Position numbers and translations under genes: made by a program. Shown one piece after another: positions 41,705 through 50,418 of a stretch of DNA of 64,000 bases; the first letter of the stretch is position 1; every line of letters starts with the position of its first letter. Origin of the DNA: Butyrivibrio sp. INlla16 (GTDB lineage: Bacteria > Bacillota > Clostridia > Lachnospirales > Lachnospiraceae); assembly GCF_900104155.1 (NCBI RefSeq), contig NZ_FMYB01000007.1, positions 62,001 to 126,000 on the forward strand, read 5' to 3'. The notes below the pieces were generated by a model. The model was not told the DNA's origin and ran no database searches. It worked only from the letters and a program-made list of their open reading frames with translations.

Positions 41705-43117
41705 TTATAAGTTCAAATATTTTTTTGCATTTCTGCCACAGATATCCTTTACCATCTCGCAAAGGTATTCTTTGTCCCACGGGTATTCGCCGTTCTCTAC
41801 CCATGTTCCGATTTTGTTGCAGAGAATTCTTCTATAGAGTTCGTGCCTTGGGAATGATAAGAAGCTTCTGGAATCAGTAAGCATTCCGATGGAGGTAGAT
41901 ATAAGAGAAACGTCCGCCATCGCATCAATCTGTCTTTCCATTCCATTTTTGTGGTCGCAGAACCACCAGGCTGCTCCGAGTTGCACCTTTCCTTTGATGC
42001 CGCTTTCATTGCCGCAGAAATTGCCGGCCATTGAAGCAAGCATTTCTGTATCCTTAGGATTAAGGCAATACACAACTGCCTTCGGAAGTTCTTCCGTTAA
42101 ATCCATAGCATTAAAAAGTGCAGAAAGCTGCGGAGCATAATTAAAATCATTTAGTGAATCAAAACCGGTGTCTGCACCTATAAGTTTCAAACACCTCTTG
42201 GAGTTACTCCTGAAAGCTCCTATGTGAAGCTGCATCACCACATCTTTACGGGCATACATCTTCCCGAGCTTTGTGAGCATATATCCCTTGTACTTACCAC
42301 ACTCCTCTTCGGTAAGTTCGGATCCTGCAAACTTCTTATCAAAAATCCATTCAACTTCTTCCTTCGTCGTATCAACAAAGAAAGTACTCTCAAGACTGTG
42401 ATCCGAAACTCTGCAGCCATTTTCCAAAAAGAAATCAAGTCGCTTTTCCAGAGCTTCGAGTACAGAATCTACATCTCTGAGTATAACTCCCGCTGATTTG
42501 CATAGTCTCCCAAGATATTCCTGAAAATCAGCCTTCTCAATTCCCAGAGCCTTATCAGGTCTGAAGGACGGAAGTACCTGTATTTCAAAGTTGTCTTCTC
42601 GTAGCTTTGTATGCCACTCGAGAGTATCAGCCGGATCATCAGTAGTGCACAGAACTGATACTTTCTGCATCCTAAGGAGATTTCGAACAGAGTACTCCTT
42701 AGTGCGAAGCTTCTCATTGCAGGCATCCCAAATCTCTTTGGCAGTATCTGCCGAGAGCGTCTTTGCAATTCCGAAATATCTCTGAAGTTCCATATGTGTC
42801 CATTGATATAAAGGATTACCTATAAGTCTCTGCACTGTGTCAGCCCAGGCAACAAATTTATCATAGTAATCGCCGTTCCCGGTTATAAGCTTCTCCGGTA
42901 TGCCATTTGCTCTCATAGCGCGCCACTTATAGTGATCTCCTGCAAGCCAGGCCTCGCCTATGTTGTCAAAACACTTATCCCCGTATATCTCCTTGGGACT
43001 TAAATGGTTGTGATAATCTATTATGGGTTCATCTTTTGCCGCTTCATGAAAAAGGGTTACCGCAGTCTCATTTCCCAGCAAAAAATTCTCATCCATGAAT
43101 TTCTTCATCGTATTCAT
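41705..43117 (-). CDS. uxaC: Glucuronate (uronate) isomerase
   Basis: 470 residues. Converts D-glucuronate to fructuronate and galacturonate to tagaturonate. Amidohydrolase-like barrel: DEPIIDYHNHLSPKEI near residue 35 (metal-binding His-x-His), CTTDDPADTLEWH near 155, LHIGAFRSNSKR, and SFPRHELYRRILCNKIGTWVE near the C-terminus. The start has GGAAGG close by; a second Met three codons later is spaced better. Reductase and dehydratase steps (UxaB/UxuB, UxaA/UxuA) are not in the window. Confidence 0.93.
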   Translation of the reverse strand: MNTMKKFMDENFLLGNETAVTLFHEAAKDEPIIDYHNHLSPKEIYGDKCFDNIGEAWLAGDHYKWRAMRANGIPEKLITGNGDYYDKFVAWADTVQRLIGNPLYQWTHMELQRYFGIAKTLSADTAKEIWDACNEKLRTKEYSVRNLLRMQKVSVLCTTDDPADTLEWHTKLREDNFEIQVLPSFRPDKALGIEKADFQEYLGRLCKSAGVILRDVDSVLEALEKRLDFFLENGCRVSDHSLESTFFVDTTKEEVEWIFDKKFAGSELTEEECGKYKGYMLTKLGKMYARKDVVMQLHIGAFRSNSKRCLKLIGADTGFDSLNDFNYAPQLSALFNAMDLTEELPKAVVYCLNPKDTEMLASMAGNFCGNESGIKGKVQLGAAWWFCDHKNGMERQIDAMADVSLISTSIGMLTDSRSFLSFPRHELYRRILCNKIGTWVENGEYPWDKEYLCEMVKDICGRNAKKYLNL

Positions 43118-43130
43118 TCCTTCCGATTTA

Positions 43131-43772
43131 TTAGCCTCTAACCTCTTTTACAATCTCAGCGGCCTGCCTTGTAAGCTCTTCAACTTTTGCAAAGTCTCCT
43201 GCTTTAATCAAATCATTTTTCACCATCCAGGTGCCACCGCAGGCTACTATCTTCTTAAATGCCAGATAATCTCTTACGTTATCCTTGTTGATACCGCCTG
43301 TGGGCATAAAGGTCAGATTAGTATAGGGTGCAGCAACTGCCTTGATCATCGGAAGACCACCTGCCGGTTCTGCCGGGAAAAACTTAACAAAATCAAGGCC
43401 AAGTTCCATAGCCTGTTCCATCTCGGAAGGTGTCTGAGTTCCGGGCGTTATAGGATATCCCTTTTCAAGGCAATGCTTAACTACAGTGGGATTGAATCCC
43501 GGTGCCACAATAAATTTTGCGCCTGCAGCCATTGCTCTGTCTGCCTGCTCGGGAGTAAGTACTGTGCCTGCTCCGACAAGCATATCAGGGAAATCTTTTG
43601 AAAGAATTTTAATTACTTCCTCTGCCGCAGCAGTTCTGAATGTCACCTCCGCAGCCGGAAGTCCGCCATTCATCAGCGCCTCTCCGAGTGCATGTGCATC
43701 CTTCGCATCTTCTAAAACAACGACAGGAATGATTCCAATCTTTTCAAATTTTGCTTTTAATTCTTCGTACAT
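43131..43772 (-). CDS. eda: KDPG/KHG aldolase
   Basis: 213 residues. Splits 2-keto-3-deoxy-6-phosphogluconate into pyruvate and glyceraldehyde-3-phosphate. VVVLEDAKDAHALGEAL, LPAAEVTFRT with the conserved Glu and Arg, VGAGTVLTPEQ, FIVAPGFNP, and the Schiff-base Lys in VKFFPAEPAGG near residue 130. AAGGAG upstream of the ATG. First of three co-directional genes. Confidence 0.94.
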   Translation of the reverse strand: MYEELKAKFEKIGIIPVVVLEDAKDAHALGEALMNGGLPAAEVTFRTAAAEEVIKILSKDFPDMLVGAGTVLTPEQADRAMAAGAKFIVAPGFNPTVVKHCLEKGYPITPGTQTPSEMEQAMELGLDFVKFFPAEPAGGLPMIKAVAAPYTNLTFMPTGGINKDNVRDYLAFKKIVACGGTWMVKNDLIKAGDFAKVEELTRQAAEIVKEVRG

Positions 43773-43799
43773 TTTAAGTGCTCCTTGTGTATGTCATTA

Positions 43800-43886
43800 A
43801 AACTCATACACAATACTAGATTTTCCCATGTACTTTTCACATTGTTGCATTTGTTCTTTACATTGCAATTCTTGCTGTATTGCAAT
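43800..43886 (-). promoter_or_regulatory. Upstream region of eda with TTGCAAT direct repeats
   Basis: The 116-base gap between the regulator and eda, read on the minus strand, holds TTGCAATAC and TTGCAATGT about 18 bases apart, then TGCAACAATG. MocR-type regulators often bind direct repeats, so these are candidate operators for the neighbouring regulator. No confident -10 and -35 pair was found. Confidence 0.3.
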
Positions 43887-43888
43887 AA

Positions 43889-44977
43889 TCACTTTTGGGA
43901 CTGAGCGCCTTTGCGGTTATATCTTCTGACTTTGTTAATATGCCTCTCAAAATCGCCGCTTTCTATAAGCTCAGCGATTACCAGCTGATCCAGTGTTGGA
44001 ACCGGGCATTCGTAAAATCCGATTTTCTCTGAAAACGCACTTATGAGGTTCATCGGAAGAACCATATATGCGCATCTTGCATAGCTTCCGATTGTTCTCG
44101 TAAACGTATTTACATATATAACTCTCCCCTCTTCATCAAGAGAGAAAATCGTCTCTTCAGGTTTTCTGCTGGGTGTAAACTCGGATTCAAAATCATCCTC
44201 GATGATATATCCGTCCTTCTTTCTGCTCCACTTGAGGTACTCTCTCTTCTTGGCCGCCGAAGCAGTAACGCCACTCGGGAAGCTTCTGTATGGAGTTATA
44301 TGAAGAAGCTTCATTTTTCCGTTCCATAGTTCATCACTTTCAACGCCGTCGCTCCCGAGCTTTAGCATAAGAAGCTCCGCACCTCCCGCCTCATAGACCT
44401 TTGCGATTTTTTGATATGACGGACTCTCGACGCCATATATAATGTCTCGTCCGAAGGTCTGCACTATAAGTCCGTACAAATACTCTGCGCCTGCGCCAAT
44501 TATTATCTGTTCCGGGGACACCTCCAGCCTTCTTGAGCGACCGAGATAATTTGCAATTGCGCTTCTCAGTTCGTTCATACCGGTTTTGGGTGACTTTTCC
44601 ATCACACGGCTGTCATATTCGCTAAGAACTCTCCTGACGGTCTTTGCATAGATCGAATAAGAAAAAGCAGCCTCTCCAATATTTTTTGCAACACTAATCT
44701 TATTACCCCGCATTACTGTTTTTTTCTCTGCCGAGCCCTTTCCTATATAAATCTCACTGTCATCAAAGGACACAAAATATCCGCTCTTTTCTTTGGGAAT
44801 GATATATCCCTCCTCCGCAAGGAGTTCGTAGGCATGCTCAATTGTTATGACACTGACTCCCATTGCCTCTGCCATAACACGCTTGGATGGGAGCTTACTT
44901 CCTGTCTCATACCTGCCTCCTATTATGTCTTCACGAACGTCTTCGTATACCTTTAAATACCTCTTTTGCTTATCCAT
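43889..44977 (-). CDS. MocR-type regulator (GntR domain plus aminotransferase-like domain), PLP lysine apparently lost
   Basis: 362 residues from ATG 44977 (44983 also possible; GGAGA spacing favours the inner one). About 1-75: winged helix of GntR type (YEDVREDIIGGRYETGSKLPSKR, and LAEEGYIIPKEKSGYFV). About 85-362: aminotransferase fold I domain (VESPSYQKIAKVYEAGG, GYIIEDDFESEF). The block aligned with the usual PLP-binding site reads YVNTFTRTIGSYARCAY, with Arg where family members such as GabR and PdxR have Lys (TFSKTLAP-type). The C-terminus is also shorter than usual. Its place before eda-uxaC-kdgK suggests it controls them. Confidence 0.82.
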   Translation of the reverse strand: MDKQKRYLKVYEDVREDIIGGRYETGSKLPSKRVMAEAMGVSVITIEHAYELLAEEGYIIPKEKSGYFVSFDDSEIYIGKGSAEKKTVMRGNKISVAKNIGEAAFSYSIYAKTVRRVLSEYDSRVMEKSPKTGMNELRSAIANYLGRSRRLEVSPEQIIIGAGAEYLYGLIVQTFGRDIIYGVESPSYQKIAKVYEAGGAELLMLKLGSDGVESDELWNGKMKLLHITPYRSFPSGVTASAAKKREYLKWSRKKDGYIIEDDFESEFTPSRKPEETIFSLDEEGRVIYVNTFTRTIGSYARCAYMVLPMNLISAFSEKIGFYECPVPTLDQLVIAELIESGDFERHINKVRRYNRKGAQSQK

Positions 44978-45109
44978 TTTCATATTCTCCGGTTGCGAAT
45001 CTGGTTATATTAAAATATTGTGTTTCGATTATTTTTATGCTATCAGTTTGATGATATATCATCCCTTCTTCATACGTCAATCAAGATTCCAAAACAGCTA
45101 AAAAGCTAG

Positions 45110-45115
45110 TATAAT
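45110..45115 (+). promoter_or_regulatory. -10 element very close to the start of the radical SAM gene
   Basis: A perfect TATAAT ends only 8 bases before the ATG at 45124, and no Shine-Dalgarno lies between. Transcription from it would give a nearly leaderless mRNA. Confidence 0.45.
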
Positions 45116-45123
45116 TAAGCATT

Positions 45124-45810
45124 ATGAAAATACATGGCTTACAAAAAATGACATTACTTGATTATCCGTCAAAAGTTGCCGCAACCGTCTTTTTAGGCAG
45201 TTGCGATTTTCGCTGTCCTTTTTGTCATAATTTTGAACTGGTGGATGGAACGGCCGCTCCGATAATGGATGATGCTGAATTGTTTTCTTTTCTTGATAAA
45301 AGAAAAGGACTCCTTGACGGAGTCGTAATAACAGGCGGTGAACCCTGCCTCAATTCATCATTAAAAGATCTGATTATAAGAATAAAAGATATGGGATATC
45401 TCGTTAAACTTGATACTAACGGGAATCATCCCGATGTTCTTAAAGATTTACTTAGTGAAAACCTGGTTGATTACATCGCTATGGATGTTAAGAATTCACC
45501 GGAAAAATACAGTGATACCTGTGGGGTAAAAATCGATACAGAAGTGATCACTGAGAGCATCAATCTTATTATGAACTCCGGTGTAGATTATGAATTCAGA
45601 ACTACAGCTATTAAAGAGTTTCATACTACAGAAGATTTTGCCAAAATCGGCGAATGGATTTGTGGTGCAAAGGCGTATTATTTACAGCAGTTTACAGAGC
45701 GTGATACTGTTCCGGATAAGAGGCTCAGTTCGCCGAGTGCGGAAGATATGGAGGCATATCGGCAGGCGGCGGAGAGATATATAAAAAATGTAATATTGAG
45801 AGGGCTTTAA
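45124..45810 (+). CDS. nrdG: Radical SAM activating protein, NrdG-like (anaerobic ribonucleotide reductase activase family)
   Basis: 228 residues. MKIHGLQKMTLLDYPSKVAATVF, then the radical SAM motif CDFRCPFCHNFEL (Cys-x3-Cys-x2-Cys), ITGGEPCL for SAM, KLDTNGNHPDVL and YIAMDVKNSPEKY. This is the NrdG2/YjjW-like short activase type; the usual partner (class III reductase NrdD or another glycyl radical enzyme) is not in the window, so the exact target is open. Single-gene unit ending at hairpin copy G. Confidence 0.82.
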   Translation: MKIHGLQKMTLLDYPSKVAATVFLGSCDFRCPFCHNFELVDGTAAPIMDDAELFSFLDKRKGLLDGVVITGGEPCLNSSLKDLIIRIKDMGYLVKLDTNGNHPDVLKDLLSENLVDYIAMDVKNSPEKYSDTCGVKIDTEVITESINLIMNSGVDYEFRTTAIKEFHTTEDFAKIGEWICGAKAYYLQQFTERDTVPDKRLSSPSAEDMEAYRQAAERYIKNVILRGL

Positions 45811-45815
45811 GATTC

Positions 45816-45867
45816 CCCCTCATCCGTCAGCTTCGCTGACACCTTCCCCCAGAGGGGGAAGGTTTTT
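45816..45867 (+). repeat. Dispersed double-hairpin element, copy G, acting as terminator
   Basis: CCCCTCATCC, GTCAGC-TTC-GCTGAC, ACC, CCTTCCCCC-AGA-GGGGGAAGG, then TTTTT. It lies between two convergent genes and can terminate the radical SAM gene. Confidence 0.85.
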
Positions 45868-47074
45868 AGACTTCCACTTCATCCTCTTCAGGGAGGTGCA
45901 CTCTTGAAATTACAATTATTGTATCGCCCTTTTGAAGTTTTACGCCGCCCTTGGGAATGACGGTTCTGAAGCCGCGTTTAATGGATAAAAGAATAGTCTG
46001 TCTGGGGAAATCAAGATCCCTGATAAAATGATCGCACCAGGGGTGAGTTTCTCCCAGTGTGACTTCTTTAAGATGCATCGGTACATCGTTTTTTATAGCC
46101 TCTGCCCCGATTACCACTTTATCTCCTGCTTCCAGTATTACATTTCCGTTTGGAATTATGGTATTACCATGTCTCTGTATCATGGCAATAAGCGCGCCGT
46201 GAGGAAGGTCAATATCTCTTATCTTCTTATCAACCCACTTATCCTTCATTCCAAGCTGCACTTTAATAAAATGCATATCAATAGACTTTGCATAGTCTCC
46301 CATGTGCTTTAACTTTGTGTACTGTTCAACGAAACCTGCGGAAATAATACCTGTTGGAATGGCAACAATACCTACACCAAGGAATGCAAGCAGAATTCCG
46401 AAAACTTTTCCCAGAATTGTCTTAGGATAAATATCACCGTATCCGACTGTCAGTAGAGTAGATGCAGCCCACCAGATACCTGAAAAAGCATTCTCAAAAA
46501 CATCAGGCTGAGCTTCATGCTCCAGAGAATACATGCAGAGACTGGATGCCAGCATCATAACAGCGATGATGAAAACCGAGGACAAAAGCTGCTGCGACTT
46601 ATTCTTTATAACTTCTGTAATTACATTCAGTGAATCATAATAAGCATTGATTCTGAAGAGTCTGAATATCCTTGCAACTCTGAACATTCTGAAAGCTGCC
46701 GCTCCTGCAGGAAAGAAGAAGGGCATATAATACGGAAGAAAACTCAAAAGATCAATAATTCCGGAAAATGAGAAGAAATACAGAATAAGTGCCATGAAGT
46801 CCGATCTGTCCGGATACATGCACTTTGAACAAATAGCGCGTAAGATATAATCAATCGCAAAGAATAAAACAGTCCATTTTTCAATACTGTTAAACACACC
46901 ACCGAGAGGACCATTTATGTTATCGAACGTAGAAAGGAAGGCTGCACCAAGATTCAATACCAGTGCAACCGTCCCAATAACATCATATGCAATACTTATG
47001 GTATCCCCAAGGTATCCGACGGATACCATCTTAAAGAGCTTTTCCCTAAGCTCCTCCCACTTTTCCTTTTCCAC
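45866..47074 (-). CDS. Voltage-gated-like K+ channel with two TrkA-C domains
   Basis: 402 residues, GTG start at 47074 with GGGAG upstream. Six membrane helices; the fourth-helix area carries spaced Arg (RMFRVARIFRLFR near residues 130-145) like a voltage sensor, and the pore has STLLTVGYGDIYPKT near 210, the K+ selectivity filter. The cytoplasmic part (about 250-402) holds two TrkA-C/RCK-C-like domains (PHGALIAMIQRHGNTIIPNG, and RQTILLSIKRGFRTVIPKGG). It lies 17 bases after the GGDEF/EAL gene and may be co-transcribed. Confidence 0.88.
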   Translation of the reverse strand: MEKEKWEELREKLFKMVSVGYLGDTISIAYDVIGTVALVLNLGAAFLSTFDNINGPLGGVFNSIEKWTVLFFAIDYILRAICSKCMYPDRSDFMALILYFFSFSGIIDLLSFLPYYMPFFFPAGAAAFRMFRVARIFRLFRINAYYDSLNVITEVIKNKSQQLLSSVFIIAVMMLASSLCMYSLEHEAQPDVFENAFSGIWWAASTLLTVGYGDIYPKTILGKVFGILLAFLGVGIVAIPTGIISAGFVEQYTKLKHMGDYAKSIDMHFIKVQLGMKDKWVDKKIRDIDLPHGALIAMIQRHGNTIIPNGNVILEAGDKVVIGAEAIKNDVPMHLKEVTLGETHPWCDHFIRDLDFPRQTILLSIKRGFRTVIPKGGVKLQKGDTIIVISRVHLPEEDEVEV

Positions 47075-47091
47075 AACAATCTCCCGTTTAT

Positions 47092-49596
47092 TTAATCTTC
47101 TTTAAATTCATACAGAATCGCTTCATCAGGCATAACAGGTCTGCAGAAATAATATCCCTGAATTATGTCAGCGCTGAAAAGACGAAGCTTCTCAAACTGC
47201 CACTTTTCCTCAACACCTTCAACTATTACCTGCTTATCGATATCATGTACAAGCTGAATGACATCCTTTATGAAGGCTTCCTTACCTTCTACAAGATAAC
47301 TGTCCACAAGTGATTTATCCAGTTTTACGTAGTCTACCGGAATATATGTAAGGTATCCAAGAGAAGAATAGCCTGTTCCAAAATCATCCATCAGAAGTTT
47401 TATCCCCAGTTCTCTAAACTGCTGGAACAATTTATCAGCCTGTTCTGTTCTCTCAAGGAAAAGCCCCTCAGTTATTTCAATCTCAACGTACTTTCCGGGT
47501 ATATTATACCGCGAAAGGAGGTCTCTGATAAAGTCCACATATCCGGTATCGCCAATCTGATTACTGGAAAAGTTTATGGAGACGGGATGAAGTTTATAGC
47601 CATCCTCTTTCCAGGCTGCAAGCTGCTTGATAACAAGTTCCGTAGTTACTCTTCCGAGTCTTCCTACCCAGCCGCTTGACTCTACTATCGGTATAAACAC
47701 ATTGGGATAAAGGCCGGGTTCCTTCATTCTTACCAGGGCTTCAAATCCTGTAACTTCCTTAGTCATGGAATTAACCTGGGGCTGATAAACCATGTAAAAT
47801 CCGTCGTTATCAAAGGCATCCAGGATCTTTGCCTTGATCTTGTTTTCCTCACGGATCTTTTTCTTCATCTCCTCGGAATATCTGAAGGCCTTGTTTCTTC
47901 CGCGCTGCTTAGCTTCATACATAGCTATCTCGGCATTTATAATATGCTGATCCGGAAGCGTGGAACCATCGGAAACAGATATACCGATACTGCAGGATAG
48001 AATAATTGTCTCATCTCCTACAGGAATCGGTGTTCTGAACAGTTCAAGAATCTCATTTATTGCATCTGAATTCTCATCAAGCTGTTCCTTGGGTACCATG
48101 ATAAGGAACTCATCGCCGCCGTATCTGGAGATCATCCAACTTCTCTCCTCAGCAATCTTCTCAAGAGAAAGCGATAGGTACTTAAGTATCTCATCGGCGA
48201 GCTGGTGACCGTAGGTTTCATTGACATCCTTAAAATTGTCGATATCTATCATAAGAATCGAATAGACATGCTTAATTGTCAGATGTTCTCTAAGATAGTC
48301 AACCGCACTTCTTCTGTTAAGAATATCAAGAAAATCATCGTGCTCAGCCTGATACTTGATCTTCTCCTGTGTTTTTTCAAGTTCCTCCTTAGACTCTCTG
48401 AGTTCAAGATTGGTGGCTCTGCCGACAAGAACAGTAACATATGCCGACATGAGAAGGAATGCCATAGACAGGAAAATCATTCCAACAGCCGGGAATATCT
48501 TTCCATACATATCGAAGAAGGTCAGAGGTCTGTTGAATACTTCAGCATCCTTGGGAAGAAGCTTTTCATCTATACCGAATTTCTTCATGAGCTGATAGTC
48601 GAACTCTGAGGTATAGGGTGTTTCAATTGAAAGGAACTGCTCATCAGCATGTCTGTTAGCAAGAAGGTCAGCCATCAATGCTCCCACATAACTTGCCTGG
48701 GCAGTAAAATCCATGCCGACACTACCAAGAACACCATCACTCATGCCGCTTGAATAATTGCGCATAATCGGAACCTTGGTAGTTGCAGTTATAATATTGG
48801 TCATCTCATTTGTGGAATGAACCACTCCGTATGAATCCTTAAAGCAGGTCATATAAATGAGCACAGCATCATTGGGAATTGCCTTTAATTCTTCATGCAA
48901 TTTCTCAAAAGGAATTTTAGCTATGTTTATCTCATTAAAGGTATAGTCTGGATGCTTACTTTTCTCACGGTTATAAAGAACCATGTCTGCAAGGCCGGCA
49001 GGTGAATTATCATGTATGCCATAGTATACTTTTCTATCAGGCATCATCTTCATTGAAAGCTCTATTGTATTTGTAAGGTAATCATTTTCATAAAAGCCAT
49101 ACATTTCATAGCGCTCAACAGCCATCTGTGCCAGTGTCATGTTGTTGACACCAAAGAACACAACCGGAATATCCGTAAAGAGTTCTTCCTTATATTTCAT
49201 GGCAAATTTAACAGCCTCATCGTCTGCCAGAATAACGCCATCATAATCATTTTTTAAATTAACTCTTTGAATAAAGTAATTGTGAAAAGTCTCGACATCC
49301 TCATTGGATGCATGCTTCTTGGCATCCATGAACATAACATCAAATTCTATACCGTTAGGATCGAGGCTCTGTTTAAGTCCCTCTATCTGCGGCTCAAATG
49401 TGTAATACTGGGAAGTATAAGAAGACAGCAAAAGAACTCGATGCTGGACCTCTCCTTTGTAAACAGGACCATCCATCGAGGTATTATCATCAGTCGTCAC
49501 AAACTGCCGAAGGAACATGATGGCAACCAGCAGACAAATGACGCTAAGCAATATAAATACCGTACGTATTTTTTGCAGTACCGACTGTTTCGTCAT
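47092..49596 (-). CDS. Membrane sensor with substrate-binding-like domain, GGDEF and EAL domains
   Basis: 834 residues from ATG 49596; the frame is open to a GTG at 49635 without a better ribosome site. Membrane helix near 10-32; extracellular periplasmic-binding-like domain (about 55-335; VLLLSSYTSQYYTFEPQI, and IPVVFFGVNNMTLAQ); second helix near 355-380; GGDEF domain with intact YGGDEF near residue 485; EAL domain with intact EALVRM near 590, and DDFGTGYSSLGYL. Both catalytic motifs are intact, so it could make or break cyclic di-GMP. The sensing domain may bind a small molecule such as a sugar or aromatic compound. Confidence 0.9.
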   Translation of the reverse strand: MTKQSVLQKIRTVFILLSVICLLVAIMFLRQFVTTDDNTSMDGPVYKGEVQHRVLLLSSYTSQYYTFEPQIEGLKQSLDPNGIEFDVMFMDAKKHASNEDVETFHNYFIQRVNLKNDYDGVILADDEAVKFAMKYKEELFTDIPVVFFGVNNMTLAQMAVERYEMYGFYENDYLTNTIELSMKMMPDRKVYYGIHDNSPAGLADMVLYNREKSKHPDYTFNEINIAKIPFEKLHEELKAIPNDAVLIYMTCFKDSYGVVHSTNEMTNIITATTKVPIMRNYSSGMSDGVLGSVGMDFTAQASYVGALMADLLANRHADEQFLSIETPYTSEFDYQLMKKFGIDEKLLPKDAEVFNRPLTFFDMYGKIFPAVGMIFLSMAFLLMSAYVTVLVGRATNLELRESKEELEKTQEKIKYQAEHDDFLDILNRRSAVDYLREHLTIKHVYSILMIDIDNFKDVNETYGHQLADEILKYLSLSLEKIAEERSWMISRYGGDEFLIMVPKEQLDENSDAINEILELFRTPIPVGDETIILSCSIGISVSDGSTLPDQHIINAEIAMYEAKQRGRNKAFRYSEEMKKKIREENKIKAKILDAFDNDGFYMVYQPQVNSMTKEVTGFEALVRMKEPGLYPNVFIPIVESSGWVGRLGRVTTELVIKQLAAWKEDGYKLHPVSINFSSNQIGDTGYVDFIRDLLSRYNIPGKYVEIEITEGLFLERTEQADKLFQQFRELGIKLLMDDFGTGYSSLGYLTYIPVDYVKLDKSLVDSYLVEGKEAFIKDVIQLVHDIDKQVIVEGVEEKWQFEKLRLFSADIIQGYYFCRPVMPDEAILYEFKED

Positions 49597-49726
49597 AAAA
49601 ACACCGACCCTTAGTGATATAGATAATTCTACCACTTTAGGGGCCGGTGCATTATTAACTAAGCCTTATGTATGTTTAAATATTGTTAAAGAATACATAA
49701 ACAATTTATAAATCAATAACAATCTC

Positions 49727-50176
49727 TTATCCTTCGATCATTATTGTCTTCTTCTCAGGAACCTTCGCCTGTTCTTTCTTAGGTACATTGAGACTAAGTA
49801 CGCCATGTCTGAAGGTTGCCTTGATATCTTCCTCAGTAAGGTTATCTCCTACATAGAAGCTTCTCTGCATTGAGCCCTGATAGCGCTCCTGTCTGATGAT
49901 CTTACCCTTATGGTTCTTCTCATCCTTATCAAGTCCCTTGGTGGCACTTATGGTAAGGTAACCATTGTCGAGTTCAAGGCTGATATCTTCCTTCTTAAAG
50001 CCGGGCAGATCAATATCTACTTCATAATGATCCTCATTGTCATGGACATCTGTCTTCATAAGCCTGTCGGCATGCCTGCCAAAGAGCTTCCTCTCGGTGT
50101 TGTCAAACTCATTAAACATCGGGAAATCGAACCAGTTATCAAACAAATTCTCCTCAAAAATACTAGGCATCAACAT
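49727..50176 (-). CDS. hsp20: Small heat-shock protein Hsp20
   Basis: 149 residues. Alpha-crystallin domain from about 40 to 140: MKTDVHDNEDHYEVDIDLPG, FKKEDISLELDNGYLTISA, and FRHGVLSLNVPKKE. The C-terminal IxI/V-type anchor may be KTIMIEG. AGGAGG 8 bases before the ATG. Controlled by the CIRCE element at 50298, so it should be induced by heat or protein damage when HrcA is lost from the DNA. Confidence 0.95.
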   Translation of the reverse strand: MLMPSIFEENLFDNWFDFPMFNEFDNTERKLFGRHADRLMKTDVHDNEDHYEVDIDLPGFKKEDISLELDNGYLTISATKGLDKDEKNHKGKIIRQERYQGSMQRSFYVGDNLTEEDIKATFRHGVLSLNVPKKEQAKVPEKKTIMIEG

Positions 50177-50284
50177 AATAATTACCTCCTTATATATGAA
50201 TGAAATTATAAACTTTGAGCAGCGGAACCGGAGTCATTACAATTATTATTGCTCCCTTTATTTCTGTTCCCTTGTTCTATAACT

Positions 50285-50313
50285 GTTATAACACTTGTTA
50301 GCACTCTTGTCAA
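50285..50313 (-). promoter_or_regulatory. hsp20 promoter
   Basis: Minus strand perfect TTGACA (50313-50308), 17-base spacer, TATAAC (50290-50285). The -35 lies inside the CIRCE element. Confidence 0.75.
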
Positions 50314-50324
50314 GTGAGTGCTAA
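50298..50324. promoter_or_regulatory. CIRCE operator (HrcA site)
   Basis: TTAGCACTC, nine bases, GAGTGCTAA: an exact match to the CIRCE consensus. It covers the -35 of the hsp20 promoter, so HrcA binding should block RNA polymerase. Confidence 0.95.
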
Positions 50325-50331
50325 TTATTTT

Positions 50332-50367
50332 TTAAAAATAATCCGCATACCAGAAAATATGCGGATT
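50332..50367 (-). terminator. Terminator after the symporter fragment
   Basis: Minus strand AATCCGCATA, 8-base loop, TATGCGGATT, then ATTTTTAAAA. Confidence 0.8.
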
Positions 50368-50418
50368 CCGGCGACTCGTCACTTTGAAATATTTATAATC
50401 GTACCACCGACATCATCA

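Noticed and set aside
49680-49726. A terminator after hsp20 (ATTGTT ... AACAAT)
   Set aside because: The stem is short and AT-only with no proper T-run, too weak to call.
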